This document shows, piece after piece, positions 18,859 to 28,248 of a stretch of 38,933 bases of DNA. The translations under genes were made by a program, and so were the position numbers. The first letter of the stretch is position 1. The number at the start of each line of letters is the position of its first letter. A model generated the notes under the pieces. It ran no database searches, was not told the origin of the DNA, and worked only from the letters and a program-made list of their open reading frames with translations. This stretch comes from Butyrivibrio sp. (GTDB taxonomy: Bacteria > Bacillota > Clostridia > Lachnospirales > Lachnospiraceae): the NCBI GenBank assembly GCA_024680925.1, contig JAILBM010000443.1, positions 1 to 38,933 of the forward strand. The letters run 5' to 3'.

Positions 18859-20850
18859 ATGAGTAATTCTGTATTCATTTCTGAAACTGATGAGTATCTG
18901 TTCGGACAAGGTACTCACTACGATATTTATAATAAGCTTGGAGCACATCCATCGGAAGAAAAGGGCAAAAAGGGAATGTTTTTTGCTGTATGGGCTCCAC
19001 ATGCTAAGAGTGTACATGTTATAGGAAGCTTTAATAATTGGGATGAAGAAATGTATCCAATGAAGCGAAGCAAAGCTTGTGGCATATATACAATATTTAT
19101 CCCGGGAGTAGGTACAGGAGAACTTTATAAATATTTGATTGAAACTCCTGAAGGCAAGAAGCTTTATAAAGCTGATCCATTCGCAAATTATGCAGAGATG
19201 AGACCGGGTAATGCGTCAAGAACAACAGATCTTAGCGGATTTAAATGGTCTGATGAAAAGTGGTATGAATCTGTTAAGGATAAGGATCCTAACAAGCAGC
19301 CACTTGCAATATATGAATGTCATATCGGATCCTGGATGAAACATCCTGATGGAACAGAGGATGGTTTTTATACCTATAGACAATTTGCAGACAGGATCGT
19401 GGATTACCTTAAGGAAATGAAATACACTCATATAGAGCTTATTGGAATTGCAGAGCATCCATATGATGGATCCTGGGGATATCAGGTAACCGGATATTAT
19501 GCACCAACAGCAAGATACGGCGAACCAAAAGATTTTATGTATCTTGTAAATAAGCTTCATAAGGCAGGTGTTGGAGTCATTCTTGACTGGGTACCGGCCC
19601 ATTTTGCAACAGATGAATTTGCATTGGGAAGATTTGATGGTGAATGTTTATTTGAGCATCCGGATCCAAGAAAAGGAGAGCATCCGGATTGGGGTACCAA
19701 GATATTTAATCTGGAGAGCCCTGAAGTTAAGAACTTTCTTATAGCAAATGCACTTTTCTGGATAAAAGAGTTTCATATTGATGGACTTAGGGTAGATGCA
19801 GTAGCATCCATGCTTTATCTGGATTATGGTAAGAAGGACGGACAGTGGGTTCCAAATAAATATGGTGAAAATAAGAATCTTGAAGCAATAGAATTCTTTA
19901 AACACCTTAACAGTGTTGTAAGAGGAACCTATCCTAATGTACTTACAATAGCAGAGGAATCAACTGCATGGCCTAAGGTGACAGCAAAACCGGAGGATGA
20001 CGGACTTGGGTTTACATTTAAATGGAATATGGGCTGGATGCATGATTTCTGTGAATATATGAAGCTTGATCCATATTTCCGCAAAGGTGCACATTACATG
20101 ATGACCTTTGCAATGAGCTATAATGAATCGGAAAATTATATTCTTCCACTATCTCATGATGAAGTAGTTCATTTAAAATGCTCTATGGTTGAGAAAATGC
20201 CAGGCTATAAGGTAGATAAGTATGCTAATCTCAGAGTCGGCTACACATATATGTTTGGTCATTCCGGCAAAAAACTTCTCTTTATGGGACAGGACTTTGG
20301 TCAGGAAAGAGAATGGAGTGAAAAAAGAGAGCTTGACTGGTTCCTTCTTGGTGAAGCACTTAACAGAGGAATGAAGGATTATGTCAGAGATCTTCTTGAA
20401 ATTTATCGTAAATATCCTGCTTTATGGAGTGTAGATAATGACTGGGGCGGATTTGAATGGATAAATGCTGATGATACAGACAGAAGCATATACACCTTCT
20501 ATAGAAGAGCAGAAAGCGGAGTAGATGATATTCTCTTTGTCCTTAACTTTACACCAATAGAGAGACAGGGATACAGAGTTGGAGTACCGTTTGCGGGAAA
20601 TTATACACATATTCTTGATAGTGCGGATTCAAAGTATGCAGGAGTAGGTTCACATATCCCTGAAAAATTGACAGCAGTAAAAGAAGAATGTGACAAAAAA
20701 CCATATTATCTTGAGTTTGATCTTCCTGCTTATGGTGCAGAAATATTTAGATTTACAAATCCTGAAGCAAAGACTTCGAAAGCAAAAAATACAAAGACTT
20801 TGGAAAATAAAACAGAATCAAAGAAATTAACAAAAACGAAAAAAGGTTAA
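18859..20850 (+). CDS. glgB: 1,4-alpha-glucan branching enzyme
   Basis: CBM48 plus GH13 motifs: GTHYDIYNKLGAHP, VWAPHAKSVHVIGSFNNWD, DWVPAHFATDEF, IDGLRVDAVASMLYLDY, TIAEESTAWP, LPLSHDEVVH. Lys/Thr-rich C-terminal tail. Confidence 0.97.
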   Translation: MSNSVFISETDEYLFGQGTHYDIYNKLGAHPSEEKGKKGMFFAVWAPHAKSVHVIGSFNNWDEEMYPMKRSKACGIYTIFIPGVGTGELYKYLIETPEGKKLYKADPFANYAEMRPGNASRTTDLSGFKWSDEKWYESVKDKDPNKQPLAIYECHIGSWMKHPDGTEDGFYTYRQFADRIVDYLKEMKYTHIELIGIAEHPYDGSWGYQVTGYYAPTARYGEPKDFMYLVNKLHKAGVGVILDWVPAHFATDEFALGRFDGECLFEHPDPRKGEHPDWGTKIFNLESPEVKNFLIANALFWIKEFHIDGLRVDAVASMLYLDYGKKDGQWVPNKYGENKNLEAIEFFKHLNSVVRGTYPNVLTIAEESTAWPKVTAKPEDDGLGFTFKWNMGWMHDFCEYMKLDPYFRKGAHYMMTFAMSYNESENYILPLSHDEVVHLKCSMVEKMPGYKVDKYANLRVGYTYMFGHSGKKLLFMGQDFGQEREWSEKRELDWFLLGEALNRGMKDYVRDLLEIYRKYPALWSVDNDWGGFEWINADDTDRSIYTFYRRAESGVDDILFVLNFTPIERQGYRVGVPFAGNYTHILDSADSKYAGVGSHIPEKLTAVKEECDKKPYYLEFDLPAYGAEIFRFTNPEAKTSKAKNTKTLENKTESKKLTKTKKG

Positions 20851-20874
20851 GTTAATAAATATCAATGCCGAAAT
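20848..20874 (+). promoter_or_regulatory. Candidate sigma-28 (SigD/FliA-type) promoter for flagellar segment
   Basis: TAAG-N15-GCCGAAAT, close to the SigD consensus TAAA-N15-GCCGATAT, upstream of the 20933 gene and overlapping the glgB stop codon. Confidence 0.6.
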
Positions 20875-20909
20875 AAGAGGTGACGAATAAAATCGTTACC
20901 TCTTTTTTC
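20875..20909 (+). terminator. Intrinsic terminator after glgB
   Basis: AAGAGGTGACGA-taaaa-TCGTTACCTCTT followed by TTTT; 12-bp stem with one G:T. Confidence 0.85.
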
Positions 20910-20932
20910 TATTAAAGCGTAAGGCGGTATTT

Positions 20933-23900
20933 ATGAATATAAATTTTCAGACAATATCCGGGCTTGATAATAATGACAGTTCCAAGGCCTACATGGAAGT
21001 AGGGCAAAGACCTGTTTACAAGCCGGAAGGCAGTGGATTGGCAAAGGGAAGTGCCTACGCAGTAAATCTAAATTCAAATATTTTTAATAATGATGTCTAT
21101 GGTGAAAAATCAGCAAAAACAGCAGAAACTATAATGGATAATGCTGCTAATAAAGATATCTCTTTGGAAGAAAACTATAAGGTTTTGATGTCTAATACCA
21201 TGTCTGCAGAAGATTATGGGAAGGCAGCAGAGGAAGGCTTTGACTTTAATGAACTGGATCCAGAAACTGCTGTAACCATACTGGATAAGATTAAAGCTGT
21301 AGTTGCTGAAGCAGGAACCTCTATTGAAGGTTATAATGATGATCTTAATATAGAACAACTAACCAAAATAACAGGCAGCAGATCCCTTGCGACAAGTATT
21401 AAGGATAATTTTAAAGAAAATGATTTGCCACTTACAAGGCAGGTTGCAGAGGATATAAAATCAGCTTTTGACAGAGTATCTGAAATAGAAAGCCTTAGCG
21501 AAAGTACAATGAGATATATGACTGCAAATCAGGTAGAGCCGACAATAGATAATTTTTATATGTCAGTTCATAGTACCAATGGTCAGACAACCATGGGCAG
21601 AGGCTACTATGCTCAGGATTCATCAGGATATTTTGCTCAGAAAGCTGATGTACTGAATTGGGATCAAATCAAAGACCAGGCTCAAAGTATAGTTGAGGAA
21701 GCCGGCTTTGATGTGGACAACATCCAAATTTTAGAGGATGCCAGGTGGATAATTGAACAGGGACTTCCACTTACAACGGATAATTTAACCAAAATGGAAG
21801 AGCTTAAAAATATATCTTTTCCGGTAGAAGAGGACAAGATAGTTAAAGCAGCCATAAATGCTATAGTCAGTGGAAAAAAAGTCGAAGAAGCTAATCTTTC
21901 CGAAGAAGAAAACCTTATTAATAAGGCGCTGCGAATAAAAAATGATGTAGATAATATCAGTGATGAAGCAATTAGGGAAATAGTTTCTTCCGGAAAAAAA
22001 ATAAATATAAATAATTTAAGCCAGGCTCAGAAAAATATAGATATAGCCTTAAAGGATTTTGAAAATAAAAATATAATAAAAGATTCTGTTATTTTGCAGC
22101 AAGCAGAAAATAATAATCAGACTGAGCTCATGGTTCAAAAACAAATGCAGGAAATCAGACTGTCAATGACAGCTGCGGCCAATATTAAATTATTAAGAAG
22201 CGGCTTTCAAATTGATACAGAACCTATTGCCGATGTGATAAATAGGCTTCAGAAGGCCATAAGAGAAGATGTTGCAGGAGAAGAAATAACTGACAGAATA
22301 ACACAGGGAGTAAGAACTCCTGTAGATAGTGAAACCTTCAATCTTGTAAATAAAAGATTGAGTTTTATGCAACAGGCCCCATTATCCATAGTAGGAGCCA
22401 TAGGAGAAGAGTTTAATGTTGTATCTTTGGACGTTGTTGTAACAAGGGCACAAAATCTCAGGCTTGCCTATGAAAGTGCAGGAGAGGCTTATGAAACTCT
22501 TATGACAAAGCCTAGAAAAGATCTGGGAGATAATATTAAAAAGGCTTTTAAAAATGTAGAGGATATATTAGAAGATATTGGACTTGAAAAGACAGACAGC
22601 AATAAGCGTGCTGTGAGGATACTGGGTTATAACAGTATGTCTCTTACCCGTGAAAATATAGAAAATGTCAGAATGTGGGATTCAAAGCTTCAAAATGTAG
22701 TGGAAAAATTAAATCCGGGTACTGTTTTAAAAATGATAAGGGACGGTAAAAACCCGCTGGATATGACAATAGATGAAGCTCTTGAATATCTTGAAAGCGA
22801 AGATGTAAAAGATTCTGCAGTTGATGAAAAATACGCAAGATTTCTTTATAAATTGGAAAATAATGACGATATAACTTCAGAGGAAAGAGAGTCATATATA
22901 GGAATATACAGGCTGTTTAATAATTTGCAAAAAACAGATGATGCAGCAATAGGAATGCTTTTAAACAGTAATATGGAAATGACTCTGGATAATCTTCTTA
23001 CAGCATCACGAACACTTAAAACTGCAGATAAAGGTATGGATTATAAGGTAGATGATAATTTTGGCGGCATAGAACATAAAGAAAGAACAACAAAAAATAT
23101 CTCAGAGCAAATAAACAGTGCATTTGAGTTTTATTCTGCGAAATCTAAAACGGTTTATGACAATATTGAACCGGAAAAACTCCATATATTAAGTCCGGAT
23201 ATGGATATAACACTTGTATCTCTGGCAGAAGCCATGGAGGAACTTCCTGAGGATAAGGAACTAAATAATAAATATTATAAAGAACAGGCAAATCAGCTTA
23301 GAAATATCCTTATGTCAAAAGATACTTCGGCTTCCATGGAGAATCTTATACAAAATGATATAAATATAAATACCAATACCCTTCAGGCTATGATGTCTCA
23401 AAGACAGGGATATAGAGGTGGAAAATCAATTTGGAATAAAGTCAGTGATTTTTCAAAAGATGCAGACAAAGAATACCTGGATATAGCAGAAGAACTTGAA
23501 GAAGAAGGCTTTGATGAAAAATACCAAAATCATTTACAAAAAATAGAACAAAACATTGAAGAGATACTCTTGAATCAAGCTGATAAATACATAGATGTCA
23601 GAGCCTTGTCCTTAATTCATAAGCAGTTAAATGTAATTAGTAATATGGCTAAAAAACATAGTTATGACATTCCTGTAGAAATTGAAGGCAAAACTGTTTC
23701 TATGCATGTAGTTCTTAATGAGGATAGTGAGCAGGGAACAAAGGTTGAAGCCGGTATAAGAACTATGGATTATGGCTATATGTCTGTATCTCTTTATGAA
23801 GAAGAAGGAAAACTTAAGGGAGCAATTTTGACAGATATGGGAGAAAACTCATATCAATCAGAATATATGGAAGAAGTTAAGGAAAGACTATTAAAGAATC

Positions 23901-24058
23901 TTTCAGGGTTATTTCCGCAATACGAAACAAGTGAAGAAAATATTGTTGTTCTTTATCGGGCGACAGATTCAAGCCGGTTGATCACCGGATCGGGAAATGG
24001 AATTTCCGATACCAGAGAGCTTTTAGGAATGGCAAGTGCTTTTATTAAAGCATTATAA
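20933..24058 (+). CDS. Large flagellar-locus protein (DUF6240-like; C-terminus resembles FliK/hook-length control region)
   Basis: No signal peptide, mostly helical, repeated PLTxDNL-type motifs (LPLTTDNLTKMEEL, MEMTLDNLLTASRTL, MSLTRENIENVRMW); upstream of flagellin/fliS; family name from memory, not searched. Confidence 0.65.
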   Translation: MNINFQTISGLDNNDSSKAYMEVGQRPVYKPEGSGLAKGSAYAVNLNSNIFNNDVYGEKSAKTAETIMDNAANKDISLEENYKVLMSNTMSAEDYGKAAEEGFDFNELDPETAVTILDKIKAVVAEAGTSIEGYNDDLNIEQLTKITGSRSLATSIKDNFKENDLPLTRQVAEDIKSAFDRVSEIESLSESTMRYMTANQVEPTIDNFYMSVHSTNGQTTMGRGYYAQDSSGYFAQKADVLNWDQIKDQAQSIVEEAGFDVDNIQILEDARWIIEQGLPLTTDNLTKMEELKNISFPVEEDKIVKAAINAIVSGKKVEEANLSEEENLINKALRIKNDVDNISDEAIREIVSSGKKININNLSQAQKNIDIALKDFENKNIIKDSVILQQAENNNQTELMVQKQMQEIRLSMTAAANIKLLRSGFQIDTEPIADVINRLQKAIREDVAGEEITDRITQGVRTPVDSETFNLVNKRLSFMQQAPLSIVGAIGEEFNVVSLDVVVTRAQNLRLAYESAGEAYETLMTKPRKDLGDNIKKAFKNVEDILEDIGLEKTDSNKRAVRILGYNSMSLTRENIENVRMWDSKLQNVVEKLNPGTVLKMIRDGKNPLDMTIDEALEYLESEDVKDSAVDEKYARFLYKLENNDDITSEERESYIGIYRLFNNLQKTDDAAIGMLLNSNMEMTLDNLLTASRTLKTADKGMDYKVDDNFGGIEHKERTTKNISEQINSAFEFYSAKSKTVYDNIEPEKLHILSPDMDITLVSLAEAMEELPEDKELNNKYYKEQANQLRNILMSKDTSASMENLIQNDININTNTLQAMMSQRQGYRGGKSIWNKVSDFSKDADKEYLDIAEELEEEGFDEKYQNHLQKIEQNIEEILLNQADKYIDVRALSLIHKQLNVISNMAKKHSYDIPVEIEGKTVSMHVVLNEDSEQGTKVEAGIRTMDYGYMSVSLYEEEGKLKGAILTDMGENSYQSEYMEEVKERLLKNLSGLFPQYETSEENIVVLYRATDSSRLITGSGNGISDTRELLGMASAFIKAL

Positions 24059-24072
24059 AATCGGAGGTTTCT

Positions 24073-25704
24073 ATGAAGATTAATTACAACGTATCGGCAA
24101 TGGTCGCAAATAATGCATTAAAGACCAATGACAGCTTGCTGGCAGATTCAATAGAACGTTTATCCAGTGGTTTAAAAATAGCAAATGCCAAGGATAATCC
24201 TTCAGGACTTGCAATGTCCAGAAGAATGAATGCACAGATCAAAAGCCTTGATGTTGCCGGCAATAATACAAATGATGGAATATCAGTTATAGAAACTGCA
24301 GACGGAGCACTTTCGGAAATTCACGATATTCTTCAGAGGATGAATGAACTGGCAATTCAGGCAGCCAATGGAACAGTAAGTGCAAATGACAGAGAAAATA
24401 TCCAGGATGAGATAGATCAGTTAAAAGATGAGATTGAGAGAATAACGGAAGTTACGCAGTTTAACGGACAAAATATACTTGATGGAAGCTTTGATCTAAA
24501 AGGCTATGCAACAATATCAAGAAGTTATATATCAAGCTATGGTACAGATTATTTTGCAACCATACCGGAAATAAAAGTGAATTCTTATTCCGATAAAATG
24601 GAAGCTGATGTCTATACAATCGGATACTATTATGATGAAACTTCAGGTGCCTATGTAGGAAGCGGAATAAACCTTGCATATGATTCCTATGATCTGGTTA
24701 CAATGGTAGATTCAAATGGCTATGCGGTCTCAGAAGAAACTGTAAATGTATATGCTTCAGACGGAAGTATATATATGGAAGATGCTTCAGTGACAGTAAT
24801 AGATGACATAGTTACCATTAAAGATCAAAAAGGTCATGAAATAGAATTAAAGGTTGATACGTACATATCAGAAGATGATGTTATTAACCTTGACCTTACA
24901 GCTAAAGGATCAATGAAAATGCAGGTTGGAGCTAATGAAGGCCAAACATTGGATATTCGCATTCCTACGACAAATTTATCCAACCTCGGTTTGGAATATA
25001 TAGATTTTACAAGAACAATACAAGATGATATAGAATATAATCTGACAATAGTAGCTGCTGATGAAACTACTGCAACAACAATCTGGGAAGGGATTTCATA
25101 TTCTGCCGCAAGCAGTACTTCAAGTTATGAATACTATTTGGGTACGTATATTACATCATATCCTACAGCAAGTGACGTTGAAGATTATCAGGAAATAATA
25201 GACAAAATTAATGAAATACATACCATGACAGATGAGGTAGGTAATGCTTATACAGCAGTAGAAAAGGTTACAGCATTTAACAATACATATTTCATAACTA
25301 AAGATGTACAGGAAAAATTAGATGCAGTAGTAGCAGATACATCTCTTACAGACGAACAAAAAGGAATAAAAATATATAATATATTGACTGCATCAAAAGA
25401 AATAGGAGAAAAAGCACCCTATATCGGAGTTGATGAAGCAATAACTAGAATTTCCGATGCTATAAACGAAGTATCTAAAATTAGAAGCCGCCTTGGTGCT
25501 TATCAGAACAGACTTGAGCATACATCAAGGAGTATTGACGTAACAAGTGAAAATATGACAGCATCCTATTCCAGGATAATGGATGTGGATATGGCGGAAG
25601 AAATGACAGTTTATTCCACTCAGCAGGTATTGTCCCAGGCAGGAACTTCAATGCTTGCACAGGCTAATGAAAGACCTTCACAGGTTCTTACATTGTTACA
25701 ATAA
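24073..25704 (+). CDS. Flagellin
   Basis: N-terminal MKINYNVSAMVANNALKTNDSLLADSIERLSSGLKIANAKDNPSGLAMSRRMNAQI and C-terminal SRLGAYQNRLEHTSRSIDVTSENMTASYSRIMDVDMAEEMTVYSTQQVLSQAGTSMLAQANERPSQVLTLLQ; variable middle. Confidence 0.97.
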   Translation: MKINYNVSAMVANNALKTNDSLLADSIERLSSGLKIANAKDNPSGLAMSRRMNAQIKSLDVAGNNTNDGISVIETADGALSEIHDILQRMNELAIQAANGTVSANDRENIQDEIDQLKDEIERITEVTQFNGQNILDGSFDLKGYATISRSYISSYGTDYFATIPEIKVNSYSDKMEADVYTIGYYYDETSGAYVGSGINLAYDSYDLVTMVDSNGYAVSEETVNVYASDGSIYMEDASVTVIDDIVTIKDQKGHEIELKVDTYISEDDVINLDLTAKGSMKMQVGANEGQTLDIRIPTTNLSNLGLEYIDFTRTIQDDIEYNLTIVAADETTATTIWEGISYSAASSTSSYEYYLGTYITSYPTASDVEDYQEIIDKINEIHTMTDEVGNAYTAVEKVTAFNNTYFITKDVQEKLDAVVADTSLTDEQKGIKIYNILTASKEIGEKAPYIGVDEAITRISDAINEVSKIRSRLGAYQNRLEHTSRSIDVTSENMTASYSRIMDVDMAEEMTVYSTQQVLSQAGTSMLAQANERPSQVLTLLQ

Positions 25705-25733
25705 ATGGGTTTTAGAAGAATTGAGGACTGCTT

Positions 25734-26207
25734 ATGACAATAGATAAGAAAAAGGATTATACATTAAGAATTTCCGGTGCTAACAGCACACAGCTTATAA
25801 CAATTTTATATGAAATGGAACTGGACTATATTAAAGATGCCCAAAATGCATTGCAGAAAGCTGATTATGTGGCTCTTGCCAAAGAAATCTCAAATGCCCA
25901 AAATGTTATTGATGAACTGATTCAGTCTCTTGATTTAAATTATGAACTGGCAAGAAATCTTATAGGTCTATATCTTTTTGAAAAAAAGGAGCTTCTCAGG
26001 GCAGCAGGACATTTAAATATTAACTGCCTTGAACAGGTTGAAGGAGTTTTTAAGAGACTGCATGAAGCCTATGTTGAACTTGAAAAACAGGACAATAGAA
26101 AGTCACTTATGGTAAATACCCAGGAAGTATATGCAGGACTGACTTATGGAAAAAACAGTCTTGTAGAAAGCATGACCTTTAATAAAAATCGAGGATATAC
26201 AGTATAA
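25734..26207 (+). CDS. fliS: Flagellar export chaperone FliS
   Basis: FliS-like ITILYEMELDYIKDAQNAL...AKEISNAQNVIDELIQSLDLNYELARNLIGLYLF, directly downstream of flagellin. Confidence 0.88.
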   Translation: MTIDKKKDYTLRISGANSTQLITILYEMELDYIKDAQNALQKADYVALAKEISNAQNVIDELIQSLDLNYELARNLIGLYLFEKKELLRAAGHLNINCLEQVEGVFKRLHEAYVELEKQDNRKSLMVNTQEVYAGLTYGKNSLVESMTFNKNRGYTV

Positions 26208-26268
26208 ACAGTTTTAATAAATCAAATAAAATATACATAGATTAACGAAAATTAGTATTAATAAGTAG

Positions 26269-26319
26269 AAAACAGAGCTGAACAAATGTTTTTTGTAACA
26301 TCTGAAAGCTCTGTTTTTT
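26269..26319 (+). terminator. Intrinsic terminator after fliS
   Basis: AAAACAGAGCT ... AGCTCTGTTTTTT hairpin with inner pairing. Confidence 0.8.
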
Positions 26320-26784
26320 CAATGCTTATAAAAATTTCATAAGATAATTTTCAAGAGTGCAAATCATATATTAGTGCATTTTTTACAAAAATATATAAAT
26401 TATGATTTTTCTCTTTACAAATATAAAATCCCTTGTTATTATCAATTTCGCTATGAAGCATTACAAATATTCATGGTAAACATCTTGGCTGATGAACTTA
26501 CCAGATATAAAAGCTCATAGACTGATATATCTGCCCGGCCGAGGCTTGTATCAGTAGAAAAAAGTAATATGTCGAAAAAATTCTTGTTTGAATCGGCTAT
26601 CCATTTGCTAGCACAAGCGCGTTTTATGACTGCTAATCGAATTCCGTTTGTATATGCATTTTGGCGTTCTGCCCGAGGAATCACCTCCGGATACTGTGCT
26701 TCACATAGAAAGCTTCATTAGAACGTCGTTTGTAGTTAGTATGAACAAGTATCTTGCACAGAAGGAGAATTAGATTTACACAGC

Positions 26785-27207
26785 ATGCTTTACTTGACTA
26801 TTCTTGTTTCGGGTGCGATTATCTCAGATTTAATCGAAGATAAGATTTATAATATATGGGTTGTACCGGGAATGTTATTTGGAATGGCATTGGTGGGTAT
26901 TCAGGGAGTTGGGATGCTTTTTAATACCCTGATGATGCAGCTTTTTATATTAGCACTTCTGGTACCTCTATATATTATACGCGGTCTCGGAGCAGGAGAC
27001 ATTAAATTATTTATGGCTATAGCGCCATATTTATCAAGACAGGATACTCTATCCTGCATAATTAATTCTTTCATTATCGGAGGAATTATATCCATTTTAT
27101 GTATGATCATAAAACACAGAAAGATAAAAACAATTCATTTTGCCCTTCCAATAGGAATAAGCATTTTATTGAATTATTTAGGAATAAATATAAGTACATT
27201 GTTTTGA
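26785..27207 (+). CDS. Prepilin peptidase (TadV/CpaA-like), copy 1
   Basis: Type IV leader peptidase aspartates: SDLIEDKIYNIWV and GLGAGDIKLFMAIA; multiple TM helices. Confidence 0.88.
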   Translation: MLYLTILVSGAIISDLIEDKIYNIWVVPGMLFGMALVGIQGVGMLFNTLMMQLFILALLVPLYIIRGLGAGDIKLFMAIAPYLSRQDTLSCIINSFIIGGIISILCMIIKHRKIKTIHFALPIGISILLNYLGINISTLF

Positions 27208-27219
27208 GGAGACAGTCTG

Positions 27220-28248
27220 ATGAATAAAGAAAAGATTATTCAATCCGGTCCCATAATAGCAATTTGTGATTCCGAAGAGGATTATTGCTACAGGCTTGAT
27301 GAATATTTGAGAACAAACTTTAGTCTGGAATTTGAAATATATGATTTTACAAATTCAAACAGCTTAAATGAATTTCAGAATAAAGAAAACATTATGGTAC
27401 TGATTATATCTGAAAAGGAGTATGAGGATGTAGAAAAGAATATATGTCAGAATATAATTTTACTTCAAGAGGATAATGCAGGAATAAATCAAGTGGCAGA
27501 AAATGACAATATAGTACGAATAAACAAATATGTCCCTAGTAAGATGATATTGAACAGTCTGGTAGATGTATGCATGGAACTACCTGATAATATCCTTGGA
27601 AAAAATTTTGAAGGTAGTAGTGCTTTGGATATTATTGGATCTATATCTTTAAATGATAAAGATGCTCAGATGGCCCTTGCAGTTGAATTAGCATCAGAAC
27701 TGGGTCAAAAAGAGAAGGTTTTATTTTTGGAATTGTCACCCTTTTCCTGCCTTAGTAAATATACTCAGATATCCTGTGAGGAAAATCTGTCAGACCTTTT
27801 ATATTATATGGACTGTAACCCTGATAAATTTTTATTGTATTTTGACAGAATGGTAAAGGATTATGACGGCTGTAAAATTATTGCACCAATCATTTCTCCA
27901 TCCCAATTAAAGTCAATTACCAAAATTCAGTGGAATGCTCTTTTTAAGGCAATACAAAATAAAACAGAGTTCAAAAAAATCATTATAAATCTTTCGGAAG
28001 GCATTGATGGTTTATATGAAATACTCTCAAGAAGCAGCAAAATATACATGACAGTAAGTAATGATGAGATATCTCAATATAAGATAAATCAATATGAAAC
28101 ACTTTTAAAGGAAAACGAGTATGAAAAAATCCTTGCTGTAACACAAAGAATAATCAAACCATCATATATAGCAACCGGAACACTTAATAATGCCGGATAT
28201 AAAAGATGGGCAAAAGAGCTTATTGGAGGATTGGAAAATGGAACATGA
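27220..28248 (+). CDS. TadZ/CpaE-like protein with atypical ATPase domain
   Basis: Receiver-like N-terminus plus MinD/CpaE-like region (DIIGSISLNDKDAQMALAVELASELGQKEKVLFLELSPF), directly upstream of TadA. Confidence 0.7.
   Translation: MNKEKIIQSGPIIAICDSEEDYCYRLDEYLRTNFSLEFEIYDFTNSNSLNEFQNKENIMVLIISEKEYEDVEKNICQNIILLQEDNAGINQVAENDNIVRINKYVPSKMILNSLVDVCMELPDNILGKNFEGSSALDIIGSISLNDKDAQMALAVELASELGQKEKVLFLELSPFSCLSKYTQISCEENLSDLLYYMDCNPDKFLLYFDRMVKDYDGCKIIAPIISPSQLKSITKIQWNALFKAIQNKTEFKKIIINLSEGIDGLYEILSRSSKIYMTVSNDEISQYKINQYETLLKENEYEKILAVTQRIIKPSYIATGTLNNAGYKRWAKELIGGLENGT

Noticed and set aside
24000-24060. Second sigma-28 promoter immediately upstream of flagellin
   Set aside because: TTCCGATA is present but there is no TAAA-like -35 at 15 bp spacing; evidence insufficient.
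26451-26684. 77-aa minus ORF as a confident CDS
   Set aside because: No recognisable family, GTG start overlapping its own GGAG, plus-strand frame also open; kept only as a region of interest.
28190-28248. Programmed frameshift or fusion between TadZ-like and TadA because of overlap
   Set aside because: An ordinary ATG with a good RBS at 28238 explains the overlap as translational coupling.
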